Origin: RGIG5612 sp017511185
Lineage (GTDB): Bacteria > Bacillota > Clostridia > Lachnospirales > Lachnospiraceae
Reading direction: 5' to 3'
Assembly (NCBI GenBank): GCA_017511185.1
Contig: JAFWLF010000021.1
Location: 1 to 29,646 of the forward strand
Length of the DNA: 29,646 nt
Below are positions 14,217 to 21,578 of the stretch, one piece after another; the first letter of the stretch is position 1; the number at the start of each line of letters is the position of its first letter. The position numbers were made by a program, and so were the translations under genes. Below the pieces are notes generated by a model. The model saw nothing but the letters and a program-made list of their open reading frames with translations. It was not told the DNA's origin and did not search any database.

Positions 14217-14720
14217 ATGATCAGAGCGATTGTTGCAGTCGATAAAAACTGGGCGATTGGAAAAGCAGGAAAGCTGTTGACCAACATTCCGGATGACCAG
14301 AGATTTTTCCGTCTGACCACAACTGATCAAGTGGTGATCATGGGAAGAAAAACACTGGAAAGCCTTCCGGGAGGAAAACCGCTTCCAAACCGGGTCAATG
14401 TGATCATGACACGGAATGAGGATTTTCACGAATCGGATGTGATCATAGCCCACAGTGTGGAGGAAGCGCTGGAAGCTGCAAAAAAAGAAGATGCCGACAT
14501 TTACATTGCCGGAGGAAAAGAGATCTATGAGCAGATGCTCCCATATTGCGATGAAGCATATGTGACATATATCGATTATTCCTACCAGGCGGATACCTAT
14601 TTTCCGAATCTGGATAAAATGGCAGAGTGGGTATTAACGTCGGAATCCGAAGAACAGACACATTTTGATATTGTCTACTATTACAGACAATACGTACGCA
14701 GAAAAGATTTCAGAGAGTAG
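14217..14720 (+). CDS. folA: Dihydrofolate reductase
   Basis: A 167-residue DHFR that reduces dihydrofolate to tetrahydrofolate with NADPH, needed to recycle the dihydrofolate made by a ThyA-type synthase. Landmarks are MIRAIVAVDKNWAIGK at the N-terminus (Met20-loop region), NIPDDQRFF with the active-site Asp at the position of E. coli Asp27, VIMGRKTLESLPGGKPLPNR (NADPH pocket), and YIAGGKEIYEQ (the conserved GG pair near the C-terminal third). The Trp22 equivalent of E. coli DHFR is Thr here, a variation seen in some family members. The start is the ATG at 14217 behind AGGAG. It is the first gene of a likely operon with trpS 13 bp downstream, and its leader contains the long hairpin element. 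Confidence 0.93.
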   Translation: MIRAIVAVDKNWAIGKAGKLLTNIPDDQRFFRLTTTDQVVIMGRKTLESLPGGKPLPNRVNVIMTRNEDFHESDVIIAHSVEEALEAAKKEDADIYIAGGKEIYEQMLPYCDEAYVTYIDYSYQADTYFPNLDKMAEWVLTSESEEQTHFDIVYYYRQYVRRKDFRE

Positions 14721-14733
14721 AGAGGAACAAAAA

Positions 14734-15738
14734 ATGATCGGAGACAAAAAAGTACTTTATAGTGCAATGCAGGCTACAGGAGGCCTTCATATCGGCAATT
14801 ATTTCGGAGCACTGCACAATTGGGTCAATTTAAGCGATGAATATGAATGCTTTTTTGCAGTTGCAGATCTGCATGCCCTGACCATCCGTCGGGAACCGGC
14901 AGAACTTCGCAAAAGTGCAAGAGACGTTCTTATGATGTATATGGCAGCAGGACTGGATCCGGAAAAGAACTGCCTGTACTATCAGTCTTCTGTTCCGGCA
15001 CATGCAGAACTGGCATGGATCATGGGATGCTTTACTTATCTGGGAGAACTGAACCGGATGACACAGTTTAAAGATAAAAGTGCAAAGCATGCAGATAATA
15101 TTAACGCTGGTCTTCTCACTTACCCGGTCCTGATGGCCTGTGACATTCTCCTCTACCAGGCAGATGCGGTTCCGGTAGGCGATGATCAGAGACAGCATCT
15201 GGAATTGACCAGAGATATCGCAGAACGTTTTAACGGTATTTACGGGGATGTGTTTACAATTCCGGAGGCTTATATCGGGAAAACCGGTGCAAGGATCATG
15301 TCTCTGGCAGACCCGTCAAAGAAGATGAGCAAGTCAGATGAGAATCAGAACAGCGTTGTCTATGTTCTGGATGATAAAGACACGATCATCCGGAAATTCA
15401 AACGGGCGATCACAGACTCTGATACCAGCATTGTGTATAGGGAAGATAAACCTGGCATCATGAATCTGATGGATATCTACAGCGTTGCATCCGGTAAGAG
15501 CATCGAAGAGATTGAGCGTGAGTTTGATCAGAAAGGTTACGGAGAATTCAAGCTGGCTGTCGGAGAAACGGTTGCAGATGTTCTGGCGCCGATCAGAGAG
15601 CGGTTTGAACAATTGTCTAAAGATAAAGCATACGTGGACAGCATCATTAAGAATAACGGAGAGAAGGCCGCTTATTTCGCAGAGAAAACGCTGCGCAAAG
15701 TACAGAAGAAGATCGGCCTTCCGGAACGGATCAGATAA
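14734..15738 (+). CDS. trpS: Tryptophanyl-tRNA synthetase
   Basis: A 334-residue class I aminoacyl-tRNA synthetase that charges tRNA-Trp. The HIGH motif is HIGN at 19-22 (GGLHIGNYFGAL) and the KMSKS motif is intact at 197-201 (PSKKMSKSDENQN). DILLYQADAVPVGDDQRQHLEL between them is the standard tryptophan/adenylate-site region. Length is normal for bacterial TrpRS. An in-frame start at 14665 would overlap folA and is rejected in favour of the ATG at 14734, behind AGAGAGGA. Many Firmicute trpS genes are T-box controlled; no T-box is present, and the gene is placed between folA (13 bp) and gyrB (12 bp), so it depends on the operon promoter. Confidence 0.95.
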   Translation: MIGDKKVLYSAMQATGGLHIGNYFGALHNWVNLSDEYECFFAVADLHALTIRREPAELRKSARDVLMMYMAAGLDPEKNCLYYQSSVPAHAELAWIMGCFTYLGELNRMTQFKDKSAKHADNINAGLLTYPVLMACDILLYQADAVPVGDDQRQHLELTRDIAERFNGIYGDVFTIPEAYIGKTGARIMSLADPSKKMSKSDENQNSVVYVLDDKDTIIRKFKRAITDSDTSIVYREDKPGIMNLMDIYSVASGKSIEEIEREFDQKGYGEFKLAVGETVADVLAPIRERFEQLSKDKAYVDSIIKNNGEKAAYFAEKTLRKVQKKIGLPERIR

Positions 15739-15750
15739 CAAGGATTATTT

Positions 15751-17676
15751 ATGGCAAAAAAAGAAAAAACAGATAACTATAATGCGGATTCGATAACCAT
15801 ATTGGAAGGCCTTGAGGCCGTCAGACGCCGGCCAGGCATGTACATCGGCAGTGTTTCCACAAAGGGACTGAATCACCTGATCTATGAGATCGTGGACAAC
15901 GCCGTCGATGAACATCTGGCAGGGTACTGCACCGAGATCTCGGTGACCTTGAATGAAGACGGCTCAGTTACCATCATCGATAACGGCCGAGGTATTCCGG
16001 TAGGGATCAATAAGAAAACGGGACTGCCGGCCGTGGAGGTGGTTTATACCATGCTCCACGCAGGTGGAAAATTTGGTGACGGAAACTACAAGATCTCCGG
16101 CGGCCTTCATGGTGTCGGAGCATCTGTTGTCAATGCCCTGAGTGAGTGGCTGGAAGTGACGGTCAAAAAAGACGGCATCGTCTATTATCAGCGCTTTGAA
16201 CGCGGAAAAAAGACCTGTAACCTGACAGAAAAAGGTACCTGCCGAAAGAGTGATACAGGAACCATGGTTCAGTTCATGCCGGATAAAGAGATTTTTGAGA
16301 AAACCTATTTCCGCGCTGACGCCATCAAATCGCGTCTGCATGAGACCGCATACCTGAATCCGGAATTGACACTGATCTTCCAAAACAAGCGATTTAATGA
16401 AACGGAAGAGGTCGTATTCTTTGAGCCGCGCGGACTGGTCGCTTATATTGATGAACTGAATACCGGAAAAGAAGCTGTCGCCCCGGTGGTGTATTTCAAA
16501 GGCAAAGAAGAGGGAATTGAACTGGAAGTCGCTTTCCAGTTCACCAATGATTTTCAGGAAAACATTCTTGGGTTCTGCAACAACATTTATACGCAGGAAG
16601 GCGGAACCCATCTTACCGGATTCAAAGCCCGTTTTACCCAGCTGATCAATACCTATGCAAGGGAACTGGGCGTTCTGAAAGAAAAGGATGAAAACTTTAC
16701 CGGTGCCGATGCCCGCAATGGCATGACGGCAATCGTGGCGATCAAACATCCGGATCCGAGATTTGAGGGACAGACAAAAACCAAGCTGGACAATCCAGAT
16801 GCACAGAAAGTAACAAGCGATATTACCGGTGAAGAACTGGAACGTTATTTTGATAAAAACCTGGAAAACCTGAAAGCTACGATCGCCTGCGCGGAAAAGA
16901 GCGCAAAGATCCGAAAAGCACAGGAAAAAACCAAGACGAATATGCTTTCCAAGACCAAATTCGTGATGGAAGGAAACGGAAAGCTTGCTAACTGCGAGAG
17001 CCGGAATCCGGAAGAATGCGAAGTCTTTATCGTGGAGGGCGATTCCGCCGGAGGCAGTGCAAAGACAGCGCGCAACAGACGGACGCAGGCCATCCTTCCG
17101 ATCCGCGGAAAGATCTTAAATGTGGAAAAGGCATCCATCGATAAAGTTCTTGCGAACGCAGAGATCAAGACGATGATCCAGGCATTCGGATGTGGTTTTT
17201 CTGAAGGGTACGGAAATGATTTTGATATCAGCAAACTGCGCTATAACAAGATCATCATTATGACAGATGCCGATGTAGACGGCGCGCATATTGCAACCCT
17301 GCTGCTGACCTTCTTCTACCGGTTTATGCCGGAGCTGATCCAGGCAGGCCATGTCTATCTGGCAACGCCGCCGCTTTATAAAGCCATCCCGAAAAAGGGA
17401 GAAGAAGAGTATCTGTATGATGACCTTGCCCTGGAGAAATACCGCAATATGCATAAGAATGACTTTATTCTGCAGCGTTACAAAGGTCTGGGAGAAATGG
17501 ATGCAGAGCAGCTTTGGGAGACAACACTGGATCCGGAACACCGCGTCTTAAAGAAAGTCGAGATCGACGATGCGCGTCTCGCCTCAGAAGTAACTGAGAT
17601 GCTCATGGGTAACGACGTGGCTCCGCGCAAACAATTTATTCACGACAATGCTTATCTGGCAGAGTTGGACGTTTGA
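15751..17676 (+). CDS. gyrB: DNA gyrase-type topoisomerase IIA, B subunit
   Basis: A 641-residue ATPase subunit. GHKL domain: YEIVDNAVDEHLAGY with the catalytic Glu46 and Mg-binding Asn50, DNGRGIPV (Asp77), and GGLHGVGASVVNALS. The transducer contains FEGQTKTKLDN, closer to GyrB than to ParE. Toprim domain: EGDSAGGSAK starting at Glu429, LPIRGKILNVEKA, and the metal site Asp506/Asp508/Asp510 (DADVDGAH). The C-terminus holds RYKGLGEMDAEQLWETT. Length matches Gram-positive GyrB. The gene is not beside dnaA-recF; it follows trpS by 12 bp. So it may be a second, non-oriC copy acting with the A subunit downstream, possibly doing topoisomerase IV work. The B-subunit assignment is firm; gyrase versus topo IV is inference. 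Confidence 0.85.
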   Translation: MAKKEKTDNYNADSITILEGLEAVRRRPGMYIGSVSTKGLNHLIYEIVDNAVDEHLAGYCTEISVTLNEDGSVTIIDNGRGIPVGINKKTGLPAVEVVYTMLHAGGKFGDGNYKISGGLHGVGASVVNALSEWLEVTVKKDGIVYYQRFERGKKTCNLTEKGTCRKSDTGTMVQFMPDKEIFEKTYFRADAIKSRLHETAYLNPELTLIFQNKRFNETEEVVFFEPRGLVAYIDELNTGKEAVAPVVYFKGKEEGIELEVAFQFTNDFQENILGFCNNIYTQEGGTHLTGFKARFTQLINTYARELGVLKEKDENFTGADARNGMTAIVAIKHPDPRFEGQTKTKLDNPDAQKVTSDITGEELERYFDKNLENLKATIACAEKSAKIRKAQEKTKTNMLSKTKFVMEGNGKLANCESRNPEECEVFIVEGDSAGGSAKTARNRRTQAILPIRGKILNVEKASIDKVLANAEIKTMIQAFGCGFSEGYGNDFDISKLRYNKIIIMTDADVDGAHIATLLLTFFYRFMPELIQAGHVYLATPPLYKAIPKKGEEEYLYDDLALEKYRNMHKNDFILQRYKGLGEMDAEQLWETTLDPEHRVLKKVEIDDARLASEVTEMLMGNDVAPRKQFIHDNAYLAELDV

Positions 17677-17685
17677 TTGTAGGGA

Positions 17686-17798
17686 GCATTTCCTTTCCTT
17701 TTGCCGCTGCGCTCCGGAGAATCAGTAATCGGAGTGCGCATATATAGCGCCAACGGAGATTACTGATTTCCGGCCATAGCAGGCGGCACAGGAAATGC
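17686..17798. repeat. Long hairpin element (113 bp) between gyrB and gyrA
   Basis: A near-continuous palindrome fills the 151-bp gap. Paired blocks: GCATTTCCT 17686-17694 with 17790-17798 (9 of 9), TGCCG 17702-17706 with 17784-17788, CTGC 17707-17710 with 17779-17782, CCGG 17714-17717 with 17770-17773, AATCAGTAATC 17720-17730 with 17758-17768 (11 of 11), and GCGC 17736-17739 with 17747-17750 around an AT loop. No T-tract follows, so it is not an ordinary terminator. It could be an intergenic repeat, an RNase III processing site separating the two cistrons, or a translation-uncoupling structure. Confidence 0.75.
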
Positions 17799-17827
17799 GA
17801 CATTAGAATAAAAAGTGAGAGAATAAT

Positions 17828-20299
17828 ATGCCTGAAAAAATTATTAGCAGTGAATATTCCGACGTGATGCAGAAATCGTATATTGATTATGCGATGAGTG
17901 TCATCTGCGCACGTGCGGTACCAGATGTCAGGGACGGTCTGAAACCGGTTCAGCGAAGAGTCCTTTACGCGATGAGCCAGTTGGGACTTCGCTCAGACAG
18001 ACCGCACAGGAAATCCGCCCGTATCGTCGGAGACGCCATGGGTAAATATCATCCGCATGGTGATTCTTCCATTTATGAGACGCTGGTCGTCATGGAACAG
18101 GATTTCAAAAAAGGCATGCCGTTAGTCGACGGCCATGGCAACTTCGGATCGATCGAAGGAGATGGCGCGGCAGCCATGCGTTATACAGAAGCCAGACTGC
18201 AGAAGTTTACCCAGGACGTTTACCTTGCAGATCTGGATAAAAATGTTGTGGATTTTGTACCGAACTTTGATGAGACAGAGAGAGAACCGGAAGTGCTTCC
18301 TGTCCGTATTCCAAATATCCTGATCAACGGGGCGGAGGGCATTGCAGTCGGTATGACGACCAACATCCCGACCCATAACCTGAATGAAGTTGTTGATGCT
18401 ATGATCGCTTACATGAAAAAGCCTTCCATTAAGACGGAAGAACTTATGGAATATATGCCGGGACCGGATTTTCCGACCGGAGGCATCGTGATCAACCAGT
18501 CGGAGCTGAAAGAGATTTATGAAAGCGGAAGCGGCAAGATCAAACTTCGCGGCAAAGTGGAATTGGAGCAGGGAAGAAGAAAGAGCGACAGAGATAAACT
18601 GGTCATTACAGAGATTCCTTATACGATGATCGGTGCAAACATCGGCAAATTTATTCTGGATGTCTGTGATCTGGTTGAAAGTAAAAAGACAACGGATATT
18701 GTTGATGTTTCTAACGAATCCTCCAAAGAAGGAATCCGGATCGTACTGGAATTAAAAAAAGGAGCAGATCCGGTTAAGATCGAGAATATGCTCTATAAAA
18801 AGACCAAACTGGAAGACACGTTTGGCGTCAATATGCTGGCCATTGTGGACGGAAAACCGGAAATCCTCGGATTAAAGCAGATCCTGGAGCACTGCACGGC
18901 ATTCCAGTATGAGATCAATACCCGCAAGTACACCACACTGCTGGAGAAAGATAAAGAGCAGAAAGAGATCAAAGAAGGTCTGATCAAGGCCTGCGATATC
19001 ATCGATCTGATCATTGAAGTGATCCGCGGTTCTCAAAGTCTTGCACAGGCAAAGGACTGTCTGATCAACGGAAATGTAAAGGAGATCAAGTTCAAATCTG
19101 CTGAATCCAAAAAGGCAGCGTCCAAACTCTCTTTTACAGAAAAACAGGCACAGGCTATCCTAGACCTTCGGCTTGCTAAATTGATCGGACTGGAGATCCT
19201 GCAGCTGAAAGAAGAGTACGAAAAGCTTCTGAAAGAAATTGCAGAATACGAAAAGATCTTAAATGATAAAAACGCCATGAAGAAGGTCATTATTAAGGAC
19301 CTGGAGGCAATTAAAAAAGAGTACGGATTTGAACGGAAGACAGCTATCGAGAATGCAGAAGAAGCAGTCTTTGAAGAAGAAAAGGTGAAGGAACAGGAAG
19401 TTGTTTTCCTGATGGATCATTTTGGCTATGCGAAAACGATCGACCCGGCTGCTTATGAGAAGAATGTGGAGACGATTGATGCAGAGAATAAATACGTGCT
19501 CCGCTGCATGAATACCGACCGTATCTGTATCTTTACGCAGACGGGTATGGTTCATCAGCTGAAAGTCACAAAACTGCCGCTGAAGAAGCCAAAAGATAAG
19601 GGTATCCCGATCGATAATCTGTGCAACTATACCAGTGCGACGGAAGATATTATCCAGATCTGTCCGCTTAGCCAGCTGAAAATGAATATGATGCTTTTCA
19701 CTACAAAGAAGGGCATGATGAAATTTGTGGATGCTTCCGAATTTGACATCAGCAGACAGACGGCAGCAGCAACTAAACTGAATGATAAGGACGAAGTGGT
19801 CAGCATTGAACTGTTTGATGCATCCAGCCAGAAAGTTTTCAAAACCCCGGTTTATGAGGAAGAAGAAAGCATTGCTATCACGGGCGGTTCAGATGACGGG
19901 TTCAATGAGTTCTTTGATCTGGATGATCAGCTGACATTTGAGTTTATTGATATTAATGACGGTACAACCTCAGAGGAAGTGCTTCTGGATGAGGATGAGG
20001 AGCCAAAAGAAGCAGAAGCAGGTCCACAGGAGGAGGCAGCCTTTACGACTAACAAGATGGCAGTTCTGCAGACGAAGGATGGTGTATTCCTCCGCTTTAA
20101 GCTGAGCGAGATTCCTTCCAAGCATAAAGGAGCAGTTGGTGTCCGCGGTATCCGTCTGAATAAGGATGATGAGATCGATAAGGTGTATATTGTCGGGTTT
20201 GGAGATAAGACCTCTATCCAGTATCACAATAAAGAAGTAGAATTGATGAAGCTGAAACTGGCAAAGAGAGATACACGCGGAACAAAGCTGAGACAGTAA
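17828..20299 (+). CDS. gyrA: Type IIA topoisomerase A subunit, GyrA-like core without a recognisable GyrA box
   Basis: An 823-residue DNA-cleaving subunit. The winged-helix/tower core is GyrA-like: RAVPDVRDGLKPVQRR, KYHPHGDSSIYE with Ser80 and Glu84 at the quinolone-resistance positions, DGHGNFGSIEGDGAAAMRYTEARL with catalytic Tyr119, then NGAEGIAVGMTTNIP. A coiled-coil segment at about 440-500 is followed by the beta-pinwheel domain. In the first blade, after HFGYAKT (531-537), the QRRGGKG-type GyrA box expected for supercoiling activity is not visible. The pinwheel also contains a strongly acidic insert at about 689-737 (DEDEEPKEAEAGPQEE). These features suggest a relaxing/decatenating enzyme closer to topo IV in function. 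The ribosome site is weak, and the hairpin element lies 29 bp upstream. Confidence 0.83.
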   Translation: MPEKIISSEYSDVMQKSYIDYAMSVICARAVPDVRDGLKPVQRRVLYAMSQLGLRSDRPHRKSARIVGDAMGKYHPHGDSSIYETLVVMEQDFKKGMPLVDGHGNFGSIEGDGAAAMRYTEARLQKFTQDVYLADLDKNVVDFVPNFDETEREPEVLPVRIPNILINGAEGIAVGMTTNIPTHNLNEVVDAMIAYMKKPSIKTEELMEYMPGPDFPTGGIVINQSELKEIYESGSGKIKLRGKVELEQGRRKSDRDKLVITEIPYTMIGANIGKFILDVCDLVESKKTTDIVDVSNESSKEGIRIVLELKKGADPVKIENMLYKKTKLEDTFGVNMLAIVDGKPEILGLKQILEHCTAFQYEINTRKYTTLLEKDKEQKEIKEGLIKACDIIDLIIEVIRGSQSLAQAKDCLINGNVKEIKFKSAESKKAASKLSFTEKQAQAILDLRLAKLIGLEILQLKEEYEKLLKEIAEYEKILNDKNAMKKVIIKDLEAIKKEYGFERKTAIENAEEAVFEEEKVKEQEVVFLMDHFGYAKTIDPAAYEKNVETIDAENKYVLRCMNTDRICIFTQTGMVHQLKVTKLPLKKPKDKGIPIDNLCNYTSATEDIIQICPLSQLKMNMMLFTTKKGMMKFVDASEFDISRQTAAATKLNDKDEVVSIELFDASSQKVFKTPVYEEEESIAITGGSDDGFNEFFDLDDQLTFEFIDINDGTTSEEVLLDEDEEPKEAEAGPQEEAAFTTNKMAVLQTKDGVFLRFKLSEIPSKHKGAVGVRGIRLNKDDEIDKVYIVGFGDKTSIQYHNKEVELMKLKLAKRDTRGTKLRQ

Positions 20300-20307
20300 A
20301 ACAATAG

Positions 20308-20336
20308 TTGAAAAATGTTTCCTTTCGTTTTATTAT
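20308..20336 (+). promoter_or_regulatory. asd promoter
   Basis: TTGAAA (20308-20313), 17 bp, TATTAT (20331-20336), immediately after the topoisomerase A gene. The start near 20343 gives asd an untranslated leader of about 120 nt. Confidence 0.6.
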
Positions 20337-20342
20337 GAACGT

Positions 20343-20464
20343 TAATTTCACTCTGTAGAAACAGAACAAGGATAGAACTCATACGAGTTCTCCTGATTGC
20401 TCAAAGCCGCTAGGCTCCCTCGACCTTCGGTCGGGGGCAAAAAAGAAAGGAAGGAGGAGTTGAA
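20343..20464 (+). promoter_or_regulatory. Structured asd 5' leader with four tandem hairpins
   Basis: Hairpins in order: TCTGT 20352-20356/ACAGA 20361-20365; AGAACTC 20374-20380/GAGTTCT 20385-20391 (7 of 7); AGCC 20405-20408/GGCT 20413-20416; and a 9-bp G/C-rich stem 20417-20425/20429-20437. The 3' flank of hairpin 2 (TTCTCCT, 20388-20394) can pair with AGGAGGA in the ribosome site, giving an alternative fold. It does not match the lysine riboswitch or any other class I recognise. No T-tract follows the last hairpin. Confidence 0.5.
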
Positions 20465-21556
20465 ATGGATAAGAAGTTAAGAGTAGGTGTTTTAGGCGCA
20501 ACAGGAATGGTAGGGCAGCGCTTTGTGACGCTCTTGGAAGGCCACCCTTGGTTTGAAGTCGTTCTTCTGGCTGCATCGGAGAGGAGTGCCGGCAAGACAT
20601 ATGAAGAGGCTGCAGGAAGCAAGTGGAAACTGGCTACACCAATGCCGCAGCGGCTTAAAACGATGATCGTGAAAAATATTAACGACATCGAGGAAAATGC
20701 GAAAGAAGTCGATTTCTGCTTCAGTGCCGTTGATATGACAAAAGAAGAGATCCGCGCATTTGAGGACGCTTATGCAAAGACAGAAACACCGGTCGTATCC
20801 AACAATTCCGCGCACAGATGGACACCGGATGTACCGATGGTCGTTCCGGAAATCAATGCAGACCATCTGGAAGTCATTAAATATCAGAAAAAACGTCTGG
20901 GTACCCAGAGAGGATTTGTTGCAGTAAAACCAAACTGCTCGATCCAGAGTTATACCCCGGCTCTTGAGGCACTGAAAGAGTTTGGGCCAAAGGAAGTGGC
21001 TGTTTGTACTTACCAGGCTATCTCCGGTGCTGGCAAGACATTTGCAGACTGGCCGGAAATGGTAGAGAACGTCATTCCATACATCGGTGGAGAAGAAGAA
21101 AAGAGCGAACTGGAACCGCTGCGTGTCTGGGGAAAGGTTGACGATGAAAAAGGCGAGATCGTTCCTGCAAAGAGTCCTTTGATCTCAGCACAGTGCCTGC
21201 GTGTAGCTGTACAGGATGGCCACACGGCTGCAGTTTTTGTCAACTTTGAAAAGAAACCGACAAAAGAAGAAATCCTGGAAAGATGGAAAGCATTTAAAGG
21301 CGAGCCTCAGGATCTTGACCTTCCGAGCGCACCAAAGCAGTTCATCCAGTATTTTGAAGAAGATAACCGGCCGCAGCCAAAACTGGACCGTGATTATGAG
21401 AACGGAATGGGTGTCAGTCTGGGAAGACTCAGAGAAGATACATTATTTGATTACAAGTTTGTGGGACTTTCCCATAATACGGTTCGCGGCGCTGCAGGCG
21501 GAGCAATCCTTCTGGCAGAACTGCTGACCGCAAAAGGATATATTACTGCTAAATAA
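20465..21556 (+). CDS. asd: Aspartate-semialdehyde dehydrogenase (archaeal/fungal-type branch)
   Basis: A 363-residue NADPH-dependent enzyme that reduces beta-aspartyl phosphate to aspartate semialdehyde, the branch point to lysine, threonine and methionine. The nucleotide-binding loop is GATGMVGQ at 11-18, the catalytic nucleophile is Cys158 in VKPNCSIQSY, and the acid/base His253 lies in RVAVQDGHTA. The length and the PNCS context fit the longer ASADH branch typical of archaea and fungi, also found in Clostridia, rather than the E. coli Asd branch. The ATG follows a strong AAGGAGG. gltX starts 22 bp later, probably in the same transcript. The structured leader suggests regulation, but the signal is unknown. 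Confidence 0.92.
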   Translation: MDKKLRVGVLGATGMVGQRFVTLLEGHPWFEVVLLAASERSAGKTYEEAAGSKWKLATPMPQRLKTMIVKNINDIEENAKEVDFCFSAVDMTKEEIRAFEDAYAKTETPVVSNNSAHRWTPDVPMVVPEINADHLEVIKYQKKRLGTQRGFVAVKPNCSIQSYTPALEALKEFGPKEVAVCTYQAISGAGKTFADWPEMVENVIPYIGGEEEKSELEPLRVWGKVDDEKGEIVPAKSPLISAQCLRVAVQDGHTAAVFVNFEKKPTKEEILERWKAFKGEPQDLDLPSAPKQFIQYFEEDNRPQPKLDRDYENGMGVSLGRLREDTLFDYKFVGLSHNTVRGAAGGAILLAELLTAKGYITAK

Positions 21557-21578
21557 CAGCTGACTGATTGAGGTGATT

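Noticed and set aside
13980..14453. Open frames on both strands through the folA leader
   Set aside because: They are read through the long palindrome, have no ribosome site of note, and produce low-complexity peptides typical of spurious ORFs in intergenic repeats.
14665..14733. Upstream start for trpS
   Set aside because: It would overlap folA and add residues not seen in TrpRS; the ATG at 14734 has a ribosome site.
14721..14733. T-box leaders for trpS, gltX or argS
   Set aside because: The genes are separated from upstream genes by 13 bp, 22 bp and a 4-bp overlap respectively, and no T-box sequence is present.
20417..20437. Terminator for the topoisomerase A gene at the G/C-rich hairpin
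   Set aside because: The stem is followed by CAAAAAAG rather than a T-tract and lies downstream of the asd promoter.
20300..20464. Lysine or SAM riboswitch upstream of asd
   Set aside because: The leader is too short for the lysine class and shows none of the conserved blocks of either class; it was kept only as an unassigned structured leader.
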